A stretch of DNA of 64,000 bases from an uncultured Paracoccaceae bacterium (GTDB lineage Bacteria; Pseudomonadota; Alphaproteobacteria; Rhodobacterales; Rhodobacteraceae), in assembly GCA_947498645.1 (NCBI GenBank), contig CANMKS010000001.1, positions 716,032-780,031 of the forward strand. Reading direction: 5' to 3'. The translations under genes were made by a program, and so were the position numbers. This document shows, piece after piece, positions 8,277 through 17,626 of this stretch. Every line of letters starts with the position of its first letter. The first letter of the stretch is position 1. A model generated the notes under the pieces. It was not told the origin of the DNA. It saw nothing but the letters and a program-made list of their open reading frames with translations, and searched no databases.

Positions 8277-11045
8277 TTACTCGGCTGCGACGCTGGATTG
8301 TGCCTTTTCAACCTTCACCGCAGAGAACTTGAACTCAGGGATTTTGCCATAAGGATCCACGGCTGGGTTGGTCAGCACGTTTGCCGCGGCTTCCACATAT
8401 GCGAAGGGCACAAAAACCATATCCGGCGATACGGCCCGATCCGCCCGCGCCATGATCGTGATGCTGCCGCGGCGGCTTGACACCGTGACCATGCCACCCG
8501 GTTCAACACCCAGTTTTCGCAGGGTGGACGGGTGCAGGGAACAGTTCGCCTCGGGCTCTACCGCATCCAGAACCTTGGACCGACGCGTCATCGATCCGGT
8601 GTGCCAATGTTCCAACTGCCGACCCGTTGTCATGATCATCGGGTAATCATCGTCGGGTGCTTCGTCAGGTGCGATCACACTGGCAGGTGTGAACTTCGCC
8701 CGCCCGTTTTCGCGGGGGAAGCCATCGCCAAATACAATCGGTTGGCCCGGATCTTCCGGTGAAAGCGAAGGATAAGTCACTGCGTTCTGCGCTTCCAGGC
8801 GGTCCCATGTGATATTGGAAAGCGATTTCATCGAAAGCGCCATTTCTGCAAAGACTTCGGAGGGATGCGCATAGGTCCAGGACAGCCCCAGCCGTTTGGC
8901 CAGTTCCACGGTGATCCACCAATCCTCTTTCGCGTCTCCCGGTGGCGGCACAGCAGGGCGGCCCATCTGCACCTGGCGGTTGGTGTTTGTCACCGTCCCC
9001 GATTTTTCCGCAAAGGCAGAGGCTGGCAGGATCACATCGGCATAGTTTGCCGTTTCGGTGATAAAGATATCCTGCACGACAAGGTGGCTGAGCTTTGCAA
9101 GCGCGTCGCGCGCGTGCTCTACATCCGGGTCCGACATCGCGGGGTTTTCGCCCAGAATATACATGCCGTGAATATCGCCTGCGTGGACCGCATCGAGGAT
9201 CTCGGTCACGGTCAGGCCTTTGTTGGGGTCAATCGACCCCTCCTGCCAGATCTCCTGGAAGGCAGAGCGCACCCCATCATCGCCCACCGGCTGATAATCC
9301 GGCAGGAACATCGGGATCAGGCCCGCATCGGACGCGCCCTGCACGTTGTTCTGGCCGCGCAGCGGGTGCAGGCCTGCGCCGGGGCGGCCCACTTGGCCCG
9401 TCATCAACGCAAGGCTGATCAGACAGCGCGAATTGTCGGTGCCGTGGATATGCTGGCTGATGCCCATGCCCCAGAAAATCATCGCCGCCTTGGCACCGGC
9501 AAAGGTACGGGCAACATCGCGCAGCGTTTCGGCATCAATGCCGCAGATGTCTTGCATCTTCTCTGGCGTGAAATCGGCCAGATGCGCTTTCTCGGCTTCC
9601 CAGTTTTCGGTGTAGGCCTCGATATACTGCTGATCGTAAAGCTTTTCCTCGACAATCGTGTGCATGATCGCGTTCAGCATCGACACATCCGCGCCAGGGC
9701 GGAATTGCAGCATATGCGACGCAAACCGGCGCAAGCCGACGCCGCGCGGGTCCATCACGATCAGCTTGCCGCCGCGCTTGACGAATTGTTTGAAATAGGT
9801 CGCGGCAACTGGGTGGTTTTCAATGGGGTTGGCCCCAATGACGATGGCCACGTCGGCGTTCTCGATCTCGTTAAAGGTCGCGGTGACAGCACCGGAACCC
9901 ACATTCTCCATCAGCGCGGCAACTGATGATGCGTGGCACAGGCGTGTGCAATGATCGACGTTGTTATGGCCAAAACCCTGACGGATCAGTTTCTGGAACA
10001 GATAGGCCTCTTCATTCGTGCATTTGGCCGAACCGAAACCAGCCACGCCTTTGCCACCAATATCCTTGAGGCCCTTGGCCGCAACATCCAGCGCCTCTTC
10101 CCATGATGCCTCGCGGAAGTGTGTTTGCCAGTTGCCCGGATCGACGTTCAAGCCCTTCGCCGGGGCATCGTCGCGGCGGATCAGCGGTTTGGTGATGCGG
10201 TGGTCGTGGTGGATATAGTCAAAGCCAAAGCGCCCTTTGACGCAAAGCCGCCCCTCGTTCGCGGGGCCGTTGATGCCTTCGACAAACTTGACCTTGTCAT
10301 CCTTGATCTTCAGCGACACCTGACATCCGACACCGCAGAACGGGCAGACGCTTTCAACCTCACGGTCGTAGTCCTTGGTATCGCCCATCTGGTTTTCATC
10401 CGTCACCGTCGCAGGCAAAAGCGCCCCAGTCGGGCAGGCTTGCACACATTCGCCGCACGCCACACAGGACGACGCGCCCATCGGGTCGTCCATGTCGAAC
10501 ACCGGGTATGCATTGCCCCCACGTCCCGCCATGCCGATCACATCGTTCACTTGCACTTCACGGCAAGCGCGCACGCAAAGGCCGCATTGGATGCAGGCGT
10601 CAAGGTTCACCGACATCGCCACGTGGCTGTCATCCAGCAATGGGATGTGGTCGGGCGTTTCCTGTGGGAAGCGGCTTTCGCTGACGTCCTGCTGTGCTGC
10701 CATGTCCCACAGATGCGAGGACTTGTCGTGGGCCACGTCCTGGGCAGGCTGGTCTGCAACGAGCAGTTCCATCACCATGCGCCGCGCCTGCTTTTCGCGG
10801 GGCTGGTCGGTGGTTACCACCATGCCATCGGCAGGTTCGCGGATACAGCTGGCCGCCAACGTCCGTTCACCCTCGATCGCAACCATACAGGCCCGGCAAT
10901 TCCCGTCAGAGCGGTATCCGGGTGCGGGCTTGTGGCACAGGTGCGGGATGACAAGGCCGCGCCCATTGGCGACTTCCCAGATCGTCTCACCGGGTGCGGC
11001 GGTCACGGTCTCGCCGTCAAGCGTAAAGGTAATGCGGTCAGCCAT
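8277..11045 (-). CDS. formate dehydrogenase alpha subunit (FdsA/FdhF type)
   Basis: A 922-residue molybdenum/tungsten bis-MGD enzyme that oxidises formate to CO2. In order: a 2Fe-2S ferredoxin domain (C37, C50, C53, C67), two 4Fe-4S clusters (C151-C161 and C194-C204), the N-terminal cluster of the catalytic domain (CPFCGVGC at 234-241), and the active site CTRLCHASS, where C370 would bind the metal and H371 is the conserved histidine. The molydopterin dinucleotide-binding domain closes the C-terminus. This matches FdsA of NAD-dependent formate dehydrogenases, but no FdsB, FdsG, FdsC or FdsD gene is adjacent. The ATG at 11045 is followed directly by the ferredoxin fold. Confidence 0.93.
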   Translation of the reverse strand: MADRITFTLDGETVTAAPGETIWEVANGRGLVIPHLCHKPAPGYRSDGNCRACMVAIEGERTLAASCIREPADGMVVTTDQPREKQARRMVMELLVADQPAQDVAHDKSSHLWDMAAQQDVSESRFPQETPDHIPLLDDSHVAMSVNLDACIQCGLCVRACREVQVNDVIGMAGRGGNAYPVFDMDDPMGASSCVACGECVQACPTGALLPATVTDENQMGDTKDYDREVESVCPFCGVGCQVSLKIKDDKVKFVEGINGPANEGRLCVKGRFGFDYIHHDHRITKPLIRRDDAPAKGLNVDPGNWQTHFREASWEEALDVAAKGLKDIGGKGVAGFGSAKCTNEEAYLFQKLIRQGFGHNNVDHCTRLCHASSVAALMENVGSGAVTATFNEIENADVAIVIGANPIENHPVAATYFKQFVKRGGKLIVMDPRGVGLRRFASHMLQFRPGADVSMLNAIMHTIVEEKLYDQQYIEAYTENWEAEKAHLADFTPEKMQDICGIDAETLRDVARTFAGAKAAMIFWGMGISQHIHGTDNSRCLISLALMTGQVGRPGAGLHPLRGQNNVQGASDAGLIPMFLPDYQPVGDDGVRSAFQEIWQEGSIDPNKGLTVTEILDAVHAGDIHGMYILGENPAMSDPDVEHARDALAKLSHLVVQDIFITETANYADVILPASAFAEKSGTVTNTNRQVQMGRPAVPPPGDAKEDWWITVELAKRLGLSWTYAHPSEVFAEMALSMKSLSNITWDRLEAQNAVTYPSLSPEDPGQPIVFGDGFPRENGRAKFTPASVIAPDEAPDDDYPMIMTTGRQLEHWHTGSMTRRSKVLDAVEPEANCSLHPSTLRKLGVEPGGMVTVSSRRGSITIMARADRAVSPDMVFVPFAYVEAAANVLTNPAVDPYGKIPEFKFSAVKVEKAQSSVAAE

Positions 11046-11178
11046 CGGGATTCTCCAGTAATCTTGCGCAGACTACACCATTTGCGTTGTCATTTCGAAA
11101 GGCCATGCGCGACTGCAAGCAGTGCATTTGCGCCATGAGGTGTTTCCGAAACGTGGCGCAGGTTTCTGACGCGCGCGT

Positions 11179-12018
11179 TCAACCTGCCAGTTCCGCTTCG
11201 ACAAAGGCCAGATTGGCGCGCACTTCAGGGATATCCGGGCCAAGCGTACGCGCGCGTCGCAGAGCCTGCCGCGCGCCGCGCAGGTCACCCCTGGCATAGC
11301 GGGCGTTGCCCAATCCAAACTGCCACAACCAGTTTTCCGGCCAACGCGCGGCACCGGCCTCATAAAGGGTTTCTGCGGCCTGAAATTGCTCGACCCGTTC
11401 CAGCGCCGCACCGGCGGCCAGCACATCTGCTTCTGGCGCGCTAGCAGGCAGTTGGTCAGGCGGCAACACGACCAGCCCCCAGAAGTCACCACGTCGCCAC
11501 GTCCGTTCAAACACAGCAAAGGCCATGATCATCTGATCCAATTGCCCGGAATTAAGATACACCTCATCCCGTTCGAAATCATACCCTGTGACCACACCGT
11601 AGTGCCACACAGGTGCAATCCCCAGCCCGAGGTTCTGAAAGACGATCACCGGATGCCCGGCGGTCACCTCCGCAATCAGTTGATCAAAATCGGATATCTC
11701 TACCGCAAGCTGGCCCAACCTGCGGCTGCTGCCGATCATATCGGCAAGGTAGGTGCCACCCGCGCCGGGGTTGAACGCCAATGCGGCGACCTCTTGCTGG
11801 GTGATATCCGCACCGGCCCATTGCATCACCATCGCGATAGAGGTGGGCCCGCAAAAGAAATCTTCTTGCTGAATAAGCGGCACAGCCGTCACGGTCGCCC
11901 GCGTCGGCGCGTCAAACGAAAGCCGCTCTTCGGGGACAAAAGGCTGCGCGCAGGCCGCCAGCCAGCATAAGGCCAGCAGGCAGCCAAAACGGCACAACAG
12001 GCGCGTTAGCGCACGCAA
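11179..12018 (-). CDS. PA2778-like C39-type cysteine peptidase lipoprotein
   Basis: A 279-residue protein with an N-terminal lipobox (LLALCWLAAC), so probably lipid-anchored. The peptidase core has the cysteine in EDFFCGPTSIAMVMQW, typical of C39 peptidases, and the histidine in PVWHYGVVTGYD. A TPR-like tail (about 195-279) follows. The same peptidase plus a small membrane protein form a conserved pair in proteobacteria (PA2778/PA2779 type), and the start of this gene overlaps the end of that partner by 13 nt. The natural substrate is unknown. Confidence 0.83.
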   Translation of the reverse strand: MRALTRLLCRFGCLLALCWLAACAQPFVPEERLSFDAPTRATVTAVPLIQQEDFFCGPTSIAMVMQWAGADITQQEVAALAFNPGAGGTYLADMIGSSRRLGQLAVEISDFDQLIAEVTAGHPVIVFQNLGLGIAPVWHYGVVTGYDFERDEVYLNSGQLDQMIMAFAVFERTWRRGDFWGLVVLPPDQLPASAPEADVLAAGAALERVEQFQAAETLYEAGAARWPENWLWQFGLGNARYARGDLRGARQALRRARTLGPDIPEVRANLAFVEAELAG

Positions 12019-12407
12019 CGTGTGAAGTTAAAGAACCGCGTGAGGCACAAAAGATCGGTGACAAGCAGGATCACAAAAATCGTGAACAAGGTGCCAAGGA
12101 TATCCGCACCGGCACTGTCATTTTCCATCTGGGTAAGGATCGTCGAGATCTCGGCATCGGACAGGGCGGCAAGACGGGCCTCGGCCTCTGCGGGATCAAC
12201 ACCCATGGCGATCATCTCGGCCTGGACATCCTCGCGTTGCAACTCGTCCATTAGCACGCTGCGGTTATTCAGGGCCGTATATTTGCTGATCGCAGCATCC
12301 GTGCCAAGCATCTCGGCCTGCGCCACTGTGACCGCCTGTGTGGCAAGGACCAGTTGCGCAGAAAGCGCGATCGCCATGCTTTTCTTGCTGATGTTGAGAA
12401 GTCGCAT
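12006..12407 (-). CDS. PA2779-like small membrane protein
   Basis: A 133-residue protein with an N-terminal signal or anchor segment (residues 12-32), an acidic helical middle with VDPAEAEARLAALSDAEI, and a C-terminal membrane helix (LFTIFVILLVTDLLCL). The pattern matches the PA2779 family that accompanies the C39-type peptidase encoded just downstream, with overlapping reading frames. It is probably a partner or substrate of the peptidase. Confidence 0.78.
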   Translation of the reverse strand: MRLLNISKKSMAIALSAQLVLATQAVTVAQAEMLGTDAAISKYTALNNRSVLMDELQREDVQAEMIAMGVDPAEAEARLAALSDAEISTILTQMENDSAGADILGTLFTIFVILLVTDLLCLTRFFNFTRCVR

Positions 12408-12537
12408 ATCAAATTCCTTTGTTCGCGGGGCGCACCCTCACGCACCGCTTAGCCCCTGTTCATGGACAGTTTTCAGGAATTTGACCCGCGACGCAACTGT
12501 TAGTCCCACTTTGCCAATCGCGAAGGCAAGAAACCGA

Positions 12538-12825
12538 TCATACAAAGGCCGTCAGATTGTTGATCAGAAAGATGCGCAGGATTTCAATCCCGACAAGCAC
12601 AACAATCGGCGACAGGTCGATCCCGCCAAGATCAGGCATGATACGCCGCACGCGGCTGTAGATCGGATCAAGGATCCTTTCGAGACCGTACCAGACCTGT
12701 CCCACAAACTCTTGCCGGATATTGAGCACTTCAAACCGGATGAGCCAGCTCATGATGAAGTGGGCGATCACGAAAAAGCGGATCACGCCAAGGATCAGAA
12801 GGAGGGCTTGCAGAATTGTCAGCAT
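12538..12825 (-). CDS. YggT family membrane protein
   Basis: A 95-residue protein with two membrane helices (about 3-30 and 70-92) separated by LDPIYSRVRRIMPDLGGIDLSP, the hallmark of YggT proteins. The family is linked to membrane or osmotic homeostasis and division in other bacteria. I use the ATG at 12825, which matches the usual start of the family; an upstream ATG at 12858 with AGGAAGG is a possible longer start. Confidence 0.85.
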   Translation of the reverse strand: MLTILQALLLILGVIRFFVIAHFIMSWLIRFEVLNIRQEFVGQVWYGLERILDPIYSRVRRIMPDLGGIDLSPIVVLVGIEILRIFLINNLTAFV

Positions 12826-12963
12826 CGGATCAGGGCCTTTTATTTGGTCAGAATGCACCTAAGCCTTCCTTTGCACTGCGACAAGTCTTTGGTTGCCGTG
12901 AGGTCAAAGTTGACGTTTACGTCAAGCGAACACATCTCTTGGACAACGCAAAGGATCAAACCC

Positions 12964-13506
12964 ATGTACCCGATTGTCCGCCTGCTCAAAGAGGCCTTCA
13001 AAAGCAGCCGCATGCCGCCCCTGCATCCTTTGGACAGTCATGTGTCCTATCACCGGTGCTGGCCGCAAGACATTGACCAGTTCATGGAAATGAACAACGG
13101 GCGTATCCTGTCGATCCTTGATCTGGGGCGCACTGGTCTGGCACAGCGCGTGGGCCTGTTGCGCGCATTGCGCCAGAACGGCTGGGGCATGACAATGGCC
13201 GGTGCTTCGATCCGCTATCGCAAGCGCATCCGTCCGTTCGTGAAGTTCCGCATTGTTAGCAAGGCCGTCGGCTGGAGCGACCGCTTCTTTTACATCGAAC
13301 ATACGCTTTGGATTGGCGACGAATGCGCCGTTCAGGCGCTGTTCCGCTCTGCTGTGACCGACAAGAATGGGATCGTGGATCCCGCCAAGGTTTTTGCTGC
13401 GATCGGTATGGACCAGCCATCGCCAGAGAAACCCGCATGGGTGCAAGCCTGGATTGACGCCGACAACACCCGCCCCTGGCCGCCAGAGGACGACGGCACG
13501 TCTTAA
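12964..13506 (+). CDS. acyl-CoA thioesterase-like protein (hot-dog fold)
   Basis: A 180-residue protein resembling the 4HBT_2/THEM6-like group: LDSHVSYHRCWPQDIDQFMEMNNGR at residues 22-46 corresponds to the D-x-x-x-H-x-N region of hot-dog thioesterases, with FMEMNNGRI in place of HMNNA. The substrate is probably an acyl-CoA, but none can be named. The ATG at 12964 is chosen because the family homology begins there; the longer open frame to the left is antisense to yggT. Confidence 0.75.
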   Translation: MYPIVRLLKEAFKSSRMPPLHPLDSHVSYHRCWPQDIDQFMEMNNGRILSILDLGRTGLAQRVGLLRALRQNGWGMTMAGASIRYRKRIRPFVKFRIVSKAVGWSDRFFYIEHTLWIGDECAVQALFRSAVTDKNGIVDPAKVFAAIGMDQPSPEKPAWVQAWIDADNTRPWPPEDDGTS

Positions 13507-13575
13507 GAAAGATTTCTTGCCAGTCCAAAGGTTATCTGTGTCTTATCCCCGCAAGGGAAGAGCAGGAACAGTGAC

Positions 13576-14952
13576 ATGGCAGTAAGCAAGAAACGCATCT
13601 GGGGATGGATGGCCTTTGATTGGGCATCGCAGCCTTTTTACACGCTTGGCCTGACCTTTATCTTTGGTCCCTATTTCGCGGTTGTCGCCACCGAATACTT
13701 TCTGGCCAGCGGGCTGGATGAAAGCACCGCAGATGCCCAAGCACAGGGCATGTGGTCCGCAGGTCAAACCGTTGCCGGCCTCTTGATCGCCATCTCGGCC
13801 CCGTTTCTGGGGGCTTTTGCAGACAATTCAGGCAGAAAACTGCCGTGGATCGCGTTCTTTTCGGTGGTGTACGTCATCGCCGCTTTCATGCTGTGGGGTC
13901 TGACACCGGATGGATCGGCCCTGATCCTCATGCTCGTGATCTTTTATGTCGGGTTCTTTGCCGCCGAGAGTGCTTTGAACTTCGTCAATGCGATCCTGCC
14001 GTCGCTTGGCAACGACAAAGAGGTCGGGCGCATTTCCGGCTCTGGTGCTGCGTTTGGGTATTGGGGCGGTGTGATCTCGCTTTTCATCATGCTGTTGCTT
14101 CTGGCCGAAAATGATGAGGGTGTGACGCTGCTTGGCAATGCGCCGCTCTTTGGGCTGGACCCTGACATGCGTGAAGGAACACGCTCGGTCGGGCCATTTA
14201 TCGCGATCTGGTATGTGATCTTTATCATCCCCTTCTTCATGTTTGTGCGTGATAACCCCAAAGCTGAACGTAAATCGACACAGCTTGGCGCCGTCTGGGG
14301 TGAATTGATGGAAACCCTGCGTTCGGTTTTCCATCGCAAAAGCCTGCTGAATTTCCTTGTCGGCTCTATGTTCTACCGTGACGCATTGAATGCGCTTTAT
14401 GCCTTTGGCGGTGTCTATGCTGCGCTGGTGTTGGACTGGCAGACGATCGAGATTGGCGTCTTCGGGATTATTGCCGCGATTGCGGCGGCGATCACCACCT
14501 GGCTTTCTGGTCTGGCAGACGCCCGATACGGCCCAAAGCCGGTGATCCGTGTTTCGGTCTGGGTGCTGATCCTCGTCTCGGTCATCATTGTGGGCATGTC
14601 ACGCGAGGCGGTCTTTGGCATTCCCCTCGCAGAGGGATCGGGCCTGCCTGATATCGTCTTTTATATCTGCGGCGTTTGCATCGGTGGTGCAGGCGGCGCT
14701 GTTTATGCCTCATCCCGGTCGATGATGGTGCGCCACGCCCATCCAGAACGTCCGGCAGAGGCTTTTGGCCTCTTTGCCCTGACCGGTAAGGCGACGGCGT
14801 TTTTGGCCCCGGCCCTGATTACCCTGTTCACTTTGATGACCGGTAACAATCAATTAGGGTTCTTGCCTGTAATCTTCCTTTTCCTGATCGGGCTTTTCTT
14901 GTTACGCTGGGTCAATAAAGACGGAGATCGCGCAGAATGGTCCGCTTCTTAG
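13576..14952 (+). CDS. MFS transporter, UMF1/Atg22-like
   Basis: A 458-residue protein with 12 predicted membrane helices. The opening GWMAFDWASQPFYTLGLTF and the SAPFLGAFADNSGRK loop are characteristic of the UMF1 (Atg22-like) branch of the major facilitator superfamily, whose yeast member exports amino acids from the vacuole. The substrate in bacteria is not known. RBS AGGA lies before ATG 13576. The end overlaps mepA by 16 nt, so the two are probably cotranscribed. Confidence 0.87.
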   Translation: MAVSKKRIWGWMAFDWASQPFYTLGLTFIFGPYFAVVATEYFLASGLDESTADAQAQGMWSAGQTVAGLLIAISAPFLGAFADNSGRKLPWIAFFSVVYVIAAFMLWGLTPDGSALILMLVIFYVGFFAAESALNFVNAILPSLGNDKEVGRISGSGAAFGYWGGVISLFIMLLLLAENDEGVTLLGNAPLFGLDPDMREGTRSVGPFIAIWYVIFIIPFFMFVRDNPKAERKSTQLGAVWGELMETLRSVFHRKSLLNFLVGSMFYRDALNALYAFGGVYAALVLDWQTIEIGVFGIIAAIAAAITTWLSGLADARYGPKPVIRVSVWVLILVSVIIVGMSREAVFGIPLAEGSGLPDIVFYICGVCIGGAGGAVYASSRSMMVRHAHPERPAEAFGLFALTGKATAFLAPALITLFTLMTGNNQLGFLPVIFLFLIGLFLLRWVNKDGDRAEWSAS

Positions 14953-15839
14953 CAGCAGTAATACTCGCCTTTGGATTTGCCGCGTGTCAGGCTGATGATC
15001 GGCCTGTTGTCAGCCTTGCCACCCAAAATGCGGGCGACACCCGCATTGCCAAAACCCTTTTTGGGGCCATACAGGCCAGTTCCGCGCAACCCCCGCAATC
15101 CTTTGGCGGATACGCACGCGGTTGTCAGGCTGGTGCGCAGCAGCTGCCCGAAACTGGCCCGACATGGCAGGCGATGCGCCTGTCGCGCAACCGTAACTGG
15201 GCGCAACCCACCACCATTGAATATATACGCGACCTGAGCCGATTTGCCGCGACCCAACCGGGGTGGGAGGGGCTTTATGTCGGCGATATGAGCCAGCCGC
15301 GCGGCGGACCGATGCTGACCGGGCATCGCAGCCACCAAACCGGCCTTGATATTGATATCTGGATGTTGCCGCCTGAGCGGCTTGATCTGACAGTGCAAGA
15401 GCGTGAAGACATTTCGTCCATTTCGATGCGCCGCAGTGCCGGTGCCTTTACCAACGACCGCTGGACGCCCCAGCATGAGGCAATTATCCGCGCGGCAGCT
15501 TCTGATCCGCGTACGGCGCGTATTTTCATCTTTCCCGGTGCAAAGGTCGCCATGTGCAATTCGGCGACCGGCGACCGGAGTTGGCTGAACAAGGTGCGCC
15601 CCTGGTGGGGGCATCACTACCATTTCCACGTCCGGCTCAGCTGCCCGCCAGGTGCCACTGGGTGCACCAATCAAGCCCCACCACCCCCTGGCGATGGTTG
15701 CGCAGAGGCGGAAGGCTGGGTTGACCGTATCCTGAACCCGCCGCCGCCGGACCCCGACGCGCCGCCCCCACCGCCGCGCCGCGACCTGACCATGGCAAAC
15801 CTGCCGGGCCAGTGCCTGAACGTGTTGAACGCCAACTAG
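14937..15839 (+). CDS. mepA: penicillin-insensitive murein endopeptidase
   Basis: A 300-residue periplasmic LAS-type metallopeptidase that cuts D-Ala-meso-DAP cross-links in peptidoglycan. The N-terminus has a lipobox-like FGFAACQ. Zinc ligands are visible in GHRSHQTGLDIDIWM (H and D) and in the distal WWGHHYHFHVRL. Extra cysteines and a proline-rich stretch near residue 280 (NPPPPDPDAPPPP) are present. The gene overlaps the transporter upstream and abuts the esterase-like gene downstream, forming one run of three. Confidence 0.93.
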   Translation: MVRFLAAVILAFGFAACQADDRPVVSLATQNAGDTRIAKTLFGAIQASSAQPPQSFGGYARGCQAGAQQLPETGPTWQAMRLSRNRNWAQPTTIEYIRDLSRFAATQPGWEGLYVGDMSQPRGGPMLTGHRSHQTGLDIDIWMLPPERLDLTVQEREDISSISMRRSAGAFTNDRWTPQHEAIIRAAASDPRTARIFIFPGAKVAMCNSATGDRSWLNKVRPWWGHHYHFHVRLSCPPGATGCTNQAPPPPGDGCAEAEGWVDRILNPPPPDPDAPPPPPRRDLTMANLPGQCLNVLNAN

Positions 15840-16700
15840 GTGCGGCATTTCCTGCTATTGTTGACGGCCCTATTCGGGGCCGGGCCACTGCTGGCCGAGG
15901 TCGCGTTTATTGGCAGCTATCATTGGACGTCCCATGACGACCGATTTGGCGGGCTGTCGGGGATCGAAGTGTCAGACGACGGCACAACGCTCACCGCCCT
16001 GAGCGACAGGGGGCATTTCTTCTTTGCCGAAGTGATCCGCGACGAGGATGGTGTGATCACGCAGCTTGACACATATGCCCCCCTGCGCCTGCGTGGCCCC
16101 GGACGCGCACCCTTGCCTCATGCGCAAAGCGATAGCGAAGGCATCGCGATTGGCCCTGATGGCATCGTCCATGTATCGTTTGAGTGGACGCACGGCCTGC
16201 GCAGCTTTCCCGCCATTGACCAGCCAGGTGGGCCGCTTTGGGCGGCAGATGATTTTGCGGCCCTGCAAGACAATTCATCGCTTGAGGCATTGGCGATTGG
16301 GCCGGATGGCGCGCTCTACACGATCCCCGAACGCTCTGGTCTCGCCAGCCGCCCCTTTCCAGTCTTTCGTCTGAAAGACGGCACATGGGATCAACCCTTT
16401 GCGATCCCCCGCCGTGGCGCATATCTGGTCGCTGGCGCGGATATCGGCCCGGATGGGCTGCTTTATGTGCTTGAGCGGGACTTTGTCGGGATCGGCTTTC
16501 GCAACCGGGTTCGGCGCTTTGCCTTGGACGGCACAGCTGAGGAAACAGTGCTGGAAACCGGGCTGCGCACCCATGATAATCTGGAAGGGATCAGCGTCTG
16601 GCACGATGGCATTGGGCTGCGGCTGACAATGGTGTCAGACGACAATTTCCGCAGCTTTCAACGGACAGAGGTCGTCGAATACCGATTGACGGACGACTAG
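15840..16700 (+). CDS. exported esterase-like/phytase-like beta-propeller protein
   Basis: A 286-residue protein with a signal peptide (RHFLLLLTALFGAGPLLA). The motifs GGLSGIEVSDDGTTLTALSDRG and SDSEGIAIGPDG belong to the family annotated as esterase-like activity of phytase (PF13449), a beta-propeller. The start is a GTG placed immediately after the mepA stop codon, consistent with translational coupling. The natural substrate is unknown. Confidence 0.78.
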   Translation: MRHFLLLLTALFGAGPLLAEVAFIGSYHWTSHDDRFGGLSGIEVSDDGTTLTALSDRGHFFFAEVIRDEDGVITQLDTYAPLRLRGPGRAPLPHAQSDSEGIAIGPDGIVHVSFEWTHGLRSFPAIDQPGGPLWAADDFAALQDNSSLEALAIGPDGALYTIPERSGLASRPFPVFRLKDGTWDQPFAIPRRGAYLVAGADIGPDGLLYVLERDFVGIGFRNRVRRFALDGTAEETVLETGLRTHDNLEGISVWHDGIGLRLTMVSDDNFRSFQRTEVVEYRLTDD

Positions 16701-16718
16701 ACGGGCGTTAGGTCGCGC

Positions 16719-16766
16719 TGTCCCCAACGGTTGGGGGCCAAGTGCCGCACCCTTGTCAAAACGGAT
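16719..16766 (+). promoter_or_regulatory. structured leader of the queuosine-precursor transporter gene
   Basis: The leader of the yhhQ-like gene has a hairpin CCCCAA-CGG-TTGGGG (16722-16736). Downstream, CCG (16745-16747) could pair with CGG (16762-16764), just after AAAA, giving an H-type pseudoknot near the start codon. PreQ1 riboswitches use such a plan, and the gene function fits, but I cannot match a known consensus. Treat as a structural candidate only. Confidence 0.3.
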
Positions 16767-16773
16767 TAATCAA

Positions 16774-17415
16774 ATGACACGCATCCTTCCCGGCGTTCTC
16801 GCCATGGCCATCATTGTGGTGGCGTCGAATATACTTGTGCAATTCCTCATCCTTGATGGGCTGCTGACCTGGGGGGCGTTCACCTACCCGCTGGCGTTTC
16901 TGGTCACGGACGTGATGAACCGCGTCTACGGACCCGCGGCGGCGCGTAAGGTTGTGTTTGCAGGTCTGGTCGTGGGGATCATCTGTTCACTGATCGGCAG
17001 CCAGATCATGTTGCAGGGCGACGGGTTTGAATATCCCGCCGTGGCACTTCGGATCGCCATTGGTTCGGCAACAGCTTTCCTGGTTGCACAACTGTTGGAT
17101 ATTGCAGTGTTTGACCGGCTGCGCGCAGGATCATGGTGGAAAGCACCTTTGGGCAGCACGCTTGTGGGCTCAACCGTCGACACGGTGATCTTCTTTTCCA
17201 TTGCCTTTGCGAGCGTTTTCAATGGGTTCAGCGCCTCTGCCGACGAAGAAGTCATGTGGGCGCAGGACGCCGTGCCATTCCTGAACACGGGGCCAGAGGT
17301 GCCGCTTTGGGTTTCGCTTGCCGTTGCGGATTGGGGCGTGAAGCTGTCGATTGCGCTGCTGGCGCTGGTGCCCTTCCGCCTGATCGTTGGGCGGATCATG
17401 GCGCGCACGGCGTAA
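16774..17415 (+). CDS. queuosine precursor transporter (YhhQ/VUT family)
   Basis: A 213-residue membrane protein with about six helices. WGAFTYPLAFLVTDVMNRVYG (residues 30-50) and the paired WWKAPLGSTLVGSTVDTVIFF motif define the YhhQ family, which imports preQ0/preQ1 for queuosine tRNA modification. The ATG at 16774 is preferred over a TTG at 16753, because the earlier start would run through a structured leader. Confidence 0.88.
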   Translation: MTRILPGVLAMAIIVVASNILVQFLILDGLLTWGAFTYPLAFLVTDVMNRVYGPAAARKVVFAGLVVGIICSLIGSQIMLQGDGFEYPAVALRIAIGSATAFLVAQLLDIAVFDRLRAGSWWKAPLGSTLVGSTVDTVIFFSIAFASVFNGFSASADEEVMWAQDAVPFLNTGPEVPLWVSLAVADWGVKLSIALLALVPFRLIVGRIMARTA

Positions 17416-17502
17416 ACACGACATCGGGTATCTTTTTACTTGAAATATACAAAATCTGTGCGAATCTCTTTTCAGGCGAAACATTTGAAAGGAGGTGATC
17501 CA

Positions 17503-17559
17503 GTGCATCATGAGGTATTGGAGAAGTGTGTCGGGACAACTTGGGAGGTTCGCAGCTAG
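17503..17559 (+). CDS. 18-residue ORF with extended Shine-Dalgarno
   Basis: A GTG-initiated ORF encodes MHHEVLEKCVGTTWEVRS. Seven nucleotides upstream is AAAGGAGGTGATCCAG (17488-17503), which is complementary to essentially the whole 3' tail of 16S rRNA, far beyond an ordinary SD. A CACCTCC segment at 17607-17613 can pair with the SD (GGAGGTG, 17491-17497), and a strong terminator ends the unit at 17658. The ORF lies alone in a 313-bp gap. Whether the product is the peptide or the RNA is unknown. Confidence 0.5.
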   Translation: MHHEVLEKCVGTTWEVRS

Positions 17560-17626
17560 GGCAGCCCTTGGCTGAGAAAGACCCAAGGTGGAGATCCTAA
17601 CCGACCCACCTCCGTGATTCAGGAAA

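Noticed and set aside
8865-9926. 353-codon plus-strand frame inside the formate dehydrogenase gene
   Set aside because: Antisense shadow; no motif and no SD.
16753-16773. TTG start seven codons before the yhhQ-like ATG
   Set aside because: It would translate through the structured leader, has no SD, and the family alignment begins at the ATG.
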